NCBI RefSeq assembly: GCF_029784135.1
Contig: NC_073746.1
Location: 230,343,882 to 230,407,881, forward strand
DNA: 64,000 nucleotides
Source: Toxorhynchites rutilus septentrionalis
Taxonomy: Eukaryota > Arthropoda > Insecta > Diptera > Culicidae
Reading direction: 5' to 3'
Both the position numbers and the translations under genes were made by a program. The notes beneath the pieces were generated by a model. The model was not told where the DNA came from, made no database searches, and saw only the letters and a list, made by a program, of their open reading frames with translations. The number at the start of each line of letters is the position of its first letter. Position 1 is the first letter of the stretch. Shown piece after piece: positions 59,350 through 64,000 of this stretch.

Positions 59350-59640
59350 TTTTCCGTTTTTCATGTTATGCATCCAATATTGGATACGAAAATATCCTAC
59401 TGATGGGAAAGAATAATCTTCAGAAGCTTTCCAGCTAATTACACTTGATTGAAAAATTACGAAATCAAATGTATTTGGTCGCTGTGTTCGCCATATAATT
59501 AGAAAACATTAAAATAAACTCTTTCGCATGGATGTATTCTTCAATTCCCAGGGAACTGGCAGATTATTTTTCAGCAACGATTAGATCTTTCCGGAATTTT
59601 CTCGATGCTGTATGGCATCCACACGAAAATTCTCGTTTCA
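59350..59640 (+). repeat. X-module repeat, copy 2
   Basis: ATGCATCCAATATTGGATAC, CTTCAGAAGCTTTCCAGCTA, ATCAAATGTATTTGGTCGC, GGGAACTGGCAGATTATTTT TCAGCAACGAT; then it passes straight into the H3 flank. Confidence 0.82.
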
Positions 59641-59686
59641 GTTTGGCCTGTAAAAACTTTTCTAAACTCTAATCCATCAAATTTGG

Positions 59687-59702
59687 AGCCCTGAAAAGGG
59701 CC
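59687..59702 (-). terminator. Histone mRNA 3' stem-loop (with H3 copy 1)
   Basis: The minus strand reads GGCCCTTTTCAGGGCT: six-base stem, four-base TTTC loop, the replication-dependent histone 3' processing signal, ~26 nt after the H3 end. Confidence 0.88.
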
Positions 59703-59727
59703 GTTGATTATATGCTAAGCTAATATA

Positions 59728-60083
59728 GCACCCTCTCCTTGGATTCGATGGTCCAGCTGAATGTCCTTGGGCATGATGTGACACGTTTTGCGTGGATAGC
59801 ACACAAATTGGTATCTTCGAATAAGCCTCCTGCAGCGTCATAACAGCGGAACTTTGGAAGCGCAAGTCGGTTTTGAAGTCCTGAGCAATTCCACGATTCA
59901 AAAGCTGCAAAGGTAGCTTGCGGATTAGCAATTCGGTCGACTTCCGATAGCGATGAATTTCACGCAAAGTTCCCGGTCGATAGCGATGTGGCTTCTTCAC
60001 CTATCCTGCGGCTGGTGCGCTTATCCGAGCTGCTTTCGTGTGCCTTACCACTGAAAGACTAACTAGCTATCTGCTTGGTCCCA
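59728..60083 (-). pseudogene. Histone H3 pseudogene, copy 1
   Basis: The minus strand reads TKQIAS (from RTKQTAR), broken GGKAPRKQL, then in frame [46 protein letters not shown]; it then shifts frame through the [14 protein letters not shown] and [14 protein letters not shown] regions. A ~10-residue gap follows QL, and several stops and frameshifts are present. The 3' stem-loop is perfect. Histone H3 packages DNA; this copy cannot encode it. Confidence 0.9.
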
Positions 60084-60134
60084 AACAAACGAGTCGTCAC
60101 GGTGCGAGAGTAGAGTAAGAAATGAACGAAAGCA

Positions 60135-60194
60135 GGAAGGAAGGGAAGGTATTGAATTAGAGAGACTTTAAACTCTGAGAGTTCATTCGTCTCT
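60135..60194 (-). mobile_element. Unnamed SINE, short 3' copy with target duplication
   Basis: Flanked by AACGAAAGCA (60125-60134, 60195-60204). The minus strand is TAGAGACGAATGAACTCTCA, GAGTTTAAAGTCTCTCTAAT, TCAATACCTTCC. The paralogous H3 flank at 61.46-61.48 kb lacks the insert and one duplication copy, giving the empty site. Confidence 0.88.
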
Positions 60195-60311
60195 AACGAA
60201 AGCAAAGGAAGCGTCATTTTATAAACCATAAAAGTATAGAATCTAAACCCCACCCTTATTATATTCGTTGCTTACCCTGAGAGAGAAACGAATAACATCG
60301 AAGTAAGTATA

Positions 60312-60536
60312 CAGTAATGTATTTGAATCCGGACACTTTGCGTTACATTTAATACCATACCGCAGCCACAACATTTTCTGCATGTTGAATTAATGCGATT
60401 GATTAGTAACTATCAAGAAACTATCAGTAACTATATTAGCAACTATTAATCGCATAAATTCAACATGAAAAAAATGTTATGGCTGTGGTATGATATTGAA
60501 TGTAATGCAAAGTGTCCGGATTCAAAAGCATTACTG
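60312..60536. mobile_element. TA-flanked MITE with long inverted arms
   Basis: Begins CAGTAATG, ends CATTACTG, flanked by TA. The arms (TTGAATCCGGACACTTTGCG TTACAT / ATGTAATGCAAAGTGTCCGG ATTCAA) are alignable over ~85 bp. A mariner/Tc1-type nonautonomous element. Confidence 0.88.
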
Positions 60537-60769
60537 TAGAAAAGAGTTAACTCGACTGAAATTTTTTCGGTTCGGCCTGCAAAAACGAAATTAAGAGCCC
60601 CCGCCGACTGCAGACTGACTTGTCGACCGATAGTTCGGTCGGCTTCTTAATCAGTACGGAGAAAAAAAGTCTGTAGTGTACAGCATAATGCATAGACGTA
60701 AGTATGAGCTTCCCCATCTCACATTCCAATAAGATTAATGGGTTTCCAAGTGGGCGCGCTACATACGGA

Positions 60770-60950
60770 TACGAATGATTTCAATAACCTGTTTTCGAAG
60801 CTATCATTAAGCTATTGAAACAATTTTTCGACTCAATAAATAGCAATCATATAACTCTTGGACATTTTATCTTTTGTATGAAATGATTATCATACTGTTC
60901 CGTTGATCCGAGGCAGAATGAATCACGCTTAAAGAAGGAATGGATTTTTT
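60770..60950 (+). repeat. GACGTAG-family module, diverged
   Basis: TTTCAATAACCTGTTTTCGA, GCTATTGAAACAATTTTTCG, GGACATTTTATCTTTTGTAT, TATCATACTGTTCCGTTGAT match 63.08-63.20 kb in order. Confidence 0.6.
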
Positions 60951-61211
60951 TCTTGGAATTTAGTCAGCAGAAATAATGCCCTTTCCCAACAATTAAAAAC
61001 GACAAACGGTAAACAGTTTCATCAAAGTGATTTCTTCGATATGGGGATATATTCACTACAACATGTCATATATTTCATATTCTTCATTATCAAATCCATA
61101 TCCATGGCACCTACCGGTAACGAATTATTATCGAAACCACGATTTTCGCTAAATGCTCCTTTCAGTTCGGCCTGTAAAAAACTTTTCTGTACTCTAATCC
61201 ATCAAATTTGG

Positions 61212-61348
61212 AGCCCTGAAAAGGGCCGTTGATTATATGCTAAGCTAATATAGCACGCTCTCCTCGGATACGATGGGCCAGTTGGATGTCCTTGGGCATG
61301 ATGTGACGTGTTTTGCATGGATAGCACACAAATTGGTATCTTCGAATA
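61212..61348 (-). pseudogene. Histone H3 pseudogene, copy 3 (3' end only)
   Basis: On minus, the stem-loop GGCCCTTTTCAGGGCT lies at 61227-61212. Upstream is coding sequence for [11 protein letters not shown]..., [20 protein letters not shown] residues; joined at ~61348 to the 5' flank word AAAAAGTATAGAATC, so the first two thirds are deleted. Confidence 0.85.
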
Positions 61349-61517
61349 AAAAGTATAGAATCTAAATCCCACCCTTATTATATTCGTGAGTATACAGTAA
61401 GCTTATACAATAAAGAGGGTGGGGTTTACATTCGATTCTTTTATGTTTTATAAAATGACACTTCCCTTGCTTTCGTTCATTTCTTACTCTACTCTCGCAC
61501 CGTGAGGACTCGTTTCA

Positions 61518-61868
61518 TCGGGACTAAGCAGACAGCTCGTTAGTCCTTCGGTGGTAAGGCACCACGAAAGCAGCTCGGATAAGCGCACCAGCCGCAGGAA
61601 GCGTGAAGAAGCCACATCGCTATCGACCGGGAACTTCGCATGAAATTCGTCGCTATCAGAAGTCGACCGAATTGCTGATCCGCAAGCTAGCATTTGGTTC
61701 GTGGAATTGCTCAGGACTTCAAAACCGACTTGCGCTTCCAAAGTTCCGCGGCTATGACGCTGCAGGAGGCTTATTCGAAGATACCAATTTGTGTGCTATC
61801 CATGCAAAACACGTCACATCATGCCCAAGGACATCCAGCTGGCCCATTGTATCCGAGGAGAGCGTGCT
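61518..61868 (+). pseudogene. Histone H3 pseudogene, copy 2
   Basis: Plus strand: RTKQTAR followed by a stop, GGKAPRKQL, a deletion, then [28 protein letters not shown], a shifted [28 protein letters not shown], and MPKDIQL...RGERA in further frames. The stem-loop is intact at 61893-61908. Same indels as copy 1 (deletion after PRKQL), so both descend from an already broken ancestor. Confidence 0.9.
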
Positions 61869-61892
61869 ATATTAGCTTAGCATATAATCAAC

Positions 61893-61908
61893 GGCCCTTT
61901 TCAGGGCT
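61893..61908 (+). terminator. Histone mRNA 3' stem-loop (with H3 copy 2)
   Basis: GGCCCTTTTCAGGGCT, identical to the other two copies. Confidence 0.88.
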
Positions 61909-62439
61909 CCAAATTTGATGGATTAGAGTACAGAAAAGTTTTTTACAGGCCGAACTGAAAGGAGCATTTAGCGAAAATCGTGGTTTCGATAATAATTCGT
62001 TACCGGTAGGTGCCATGGATATGGATTTCTTAATGAAGAATATGAAATACATGACATGATGTAGTGAATATATCCGAAGAAATAACTTTGGTGAAAATGC
62101 ATTATAAAATTATTTGTGTACGAATGCCGCAATCGATAGTCGACTCTAATTTGCGCTGGGTAATTTCCTCGGAGGACTCGATTCCTCCTTTGAGCATTAA
62201 TAATCTCTTTCTGGCAAAACGATGTGGTATTAATCACATTATTTGAATGATAGAATGAAGAAGTTTTCTGCCAATTTCCTTCAACCTCCAAACGTATCTT
62301 TCTCCCGTTTGTCGTTTTCGCGTTCGCTAATCCTTTCTCACAACACCCATTTCTAGTTTGAGAAATTGTTGAGTAAACATTGTTTGTCAGTGCGCGTAGA
62401 GCGGGAATTCCTAAAGATTCATTGCACCTCTAATAAATT

Positions 62440-62820
62440 GCCGAAAGACGTGGTCTTACGTTGATCACACTTGATTGAAAAAATCAAAAACGAAATGTAT
62501 TTGGTCGCAGCATTATATGAGTAGAAAGCAAATAATCGCTCGAAAATGACTTGATTTTCGCGATGTGAAACATTTTCCGTTTTTCATGTTATGCATCCAA
62601 TATTGGATATGAAAATTTCCACTGATAGGGAAAAAAATATTCAGAAGCTTTCCTGTTAATTGCGATTGATTGAAAAATAACAAAACCAAATGTATTTGGT
62701 TGCAGTGTTATATGGATAGAAAACATTAAAATAAACTATTTCGCATGAATGTATTTTTCAATTACCAGGGGAACTGGCAGATTATTTTTCAGCAACGATG
62801 ATAGCAACGAGAATTCCGCG

Positions 62821-62852
<32 letters not shown>

Positions 62853-62960
62853 GCGGCTGCTCCGATGTTTCAAGCGGAACCGTGGCATCACACTCCTCCT
62901 GATGGATTCCCTTTTGGCCTTAGGTGCACAAACAGGCTCTTGGTGACACCGTTCATCAGC
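62440..62960 (+). repeat. X-module repeat, copy 3, with (TG)n
   Basis: Repeats the X-module words (ATGCATCCAATATTGGATA, TTCAGAAGCTTTCCTG, GGGGAACTGGCAGATTATTT) and GTGTGTGGCGGCTGCT; a (TG)n expansion lies at 62822-62852. Confidence 0.82.
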
Positions 62961-63059
62961 GCTTTCATGATAAACGAAATTAGCTTCACAACAACAGCGA
63001 CAACATGCTCCAATCGCTGTTCAATCATAACTGAGTGGGTTTACGAGTGGCACTCGCTT

Positions 63060-63390
63060 ATATACCGATTGGTGATTTCAATAGCCTGTTTTGAAAGCAA
63101 TTTTAAGACTATTGAAACAAGTTTTTGGATAAAAAAGTAACAAGTATATGACGCGTAGACATTTTATCTTTCAAATGAAGTGTTTATCATACCATTTCGT
63201 TCAGTTGTTTAACAGCTATTAACGCTCAAAATCTCGGTCTCCAGCGTAACGCTTTCGTTCTCGAAAGTTTGGTTTTACACCCCGGTATAGAAATGAAAGA
63301 CGTAGTCCTACGTCAAAATTCGGGATGGGTATTATCTGTGGTACAAATGCAAGGGTGACGTAGGACTACCGTTGGTTTAGTAATCATTTG
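63060..63390 (+). repeat. GACGTAG-palindrome module, full copy
   Basis: TTCAATAGCCTGTTTTGAAA, GACATTTTATCTTTCAAATG, GCGTAACGCTTTCGTT, ACACCCCGGTATAGAAATGA, AAGACGTAGTCCTACGTC, then GGGTGACGTAGGACTACCGT TG, which is the start word of the module at 58.08 kb. Confidence 0.82.
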
Positions 63391-63609
63391 CTTAAAGTTG
63401 CATCTGAATCAATTCTTAATGAATAAATATTTGAAAAGGTTTCTGGAAATTCCGACAAGTGTGAGCATAGAACTTCTTTCATGTATATTCTGCGGATTCT
63501 TGGGAGAAAAATTTTGCACATTCGTTCAACACGATTGCAAAATAGAAACGAAATTGGCCGGGGCGAGCATAATTGACACTTCGAACATGATAGATATATT
63601 TTTTTTGTA

Positions 63610-64000
63610 ATTTCGACAGTATATTTCCAAAGCAATTTTTGATCAATTGAAACAAATTTTTGATATAAATAAGTTAAACAATTAACTTGTAGACATTTTA
63701 TCCTTCGAATAAAGTGATTACTATACCACTCCGTCCAGTTGACAAAGAGGTACCAACGCTCAATATATTTTTCCTTCAATGTAACGCTTTCGTTTCCGAA
63801 ACTTTGAACAATACAATACTATACAACTCGGCATAGAAATGAAAGACGTAGACCGACGTCAAAAAAAAACATTTTATTTATTGTGATAGATGAGTATAAA
63901 TATTGCCAATCAATCGATGCAAACATCTTTGTGATCTATTCTGAAATGGTCGAGTTAGAAACAATCGAAATCTTTCATCATTTCCTTCATGTTCAGTGTT
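63610..64000 (+). repeat. GACGTAG-palindrome module, diverged, runs off the window
   Basis: GACATTTTATCCTTCGAATA, TGTAACGCTTTCGTT, AGAAATGAAAGACGTAGACC GACGTC, then a 3' part that is the inverted counterpart of 37.74-37.86 kb (CGATGCAAACATCTTTGTGA). Confidence 0.75.

Larger units (their letters stand above)
61015..62100. repeat. Inverted duplication carrying histone H3 ends
   Basis: Centre near 61397 (AATCTAAATCCCACCCTTAT / GGGTGGGGTTTACATTCGAT T). Mirrored outer words: TTCGATATGGGGATATATTC / GAATATATCCGAAGAAATAA; CACCTACCGGTAACGAATTA and its mirror; CAGTTCGGCCTGTAAAAAAC and its mirror. The left arm lacks most of the H3 coding region, the right arm keeps it. Confidence 0.85.

Overview
The window looks like mosquito DNA, most likely an Aedes species. 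It is AT-rich, contains no recognisable intact host gene, and is packed with nested transposable elements. The markers for this are a THAP-domain P element with mosquito-like introns, a tRNA-derived SINE resembling Feilai, I-type LINEs carrying RNase H, an R4/Dong-type LINE, mariner-family elements and an insect-retrovirus envelope relic. The species call is inference from element families recalled from memory; no database was searched.

Layout. 0.1-1.1 kb: (TA)n and a foldback repeat. 1.17-3.82 kb (minus): a four-exon P-element transposase whose exons join in frame. 5.28-6.31 kb (minus): a dead copy of the clamp-loader gene RFC3. 8.2-14.1 kb: a second foldback copy, a LINE scrap, minisatellite blocks, a tRNA-type SINE and two large hairpins. 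14.4-16.4 kb: 3' part of an I-type LINE. 17.5-18.1 kb: an internally deleted mariner. 20.3-24.9 kb: a minisatellite block, then a third foldback copy split by a CR1/Jockey-like LINE. 26.5-28 kb: a 1-kb palindrome and a MITE. 29.5-33 kb: an errantivirus-type envelope relic (minus) split by a plus-strand I-type LINE with an exact 11-bp target duplication. 36.9-42.1 kb: 5' fragment of a LINE, then a DD41D (rosa-like) mariner relative with exact inverted repeats, itself holding a 3.2-kb insert with histone H2A fragments, a SINE and a MITE. 42.7-47.8 kb: a nearly complete but broken I-type LINE. 47.8-51.9 kb: an R4/Dong-like LINE with one intact 1218-codon ORF. 53.4-54.4 kb: minisatellite block in reverse orientation. 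56.1-56.7 kb: a LINE tail with target duplication. 58-64 kb: repeated modules carrying three broken histone H3 copies that keep the histone mRNA 3' stem-loop, plus SINEs and MITEs.

How it fits together. Most of the window is a record of insertion on insertion. Several events can be dated relative to each other because paired copies give filled and empty sites, or because target duplications are exact: LINE into env, SINE into an H2A leader, SINE into an H3 flank, MITE into a SINE, histone-bearing insert into a rosa element. Only two open coding units look potentially functional: the P transposase and the R4/Dong-like ORF. The most unusual theme is replication-dependent histone gene fragments (H2A and H3, with their stem-loops) recurring inside a repeat family marked by the palindrome GACGTAG(G/A)ACTACGTC.
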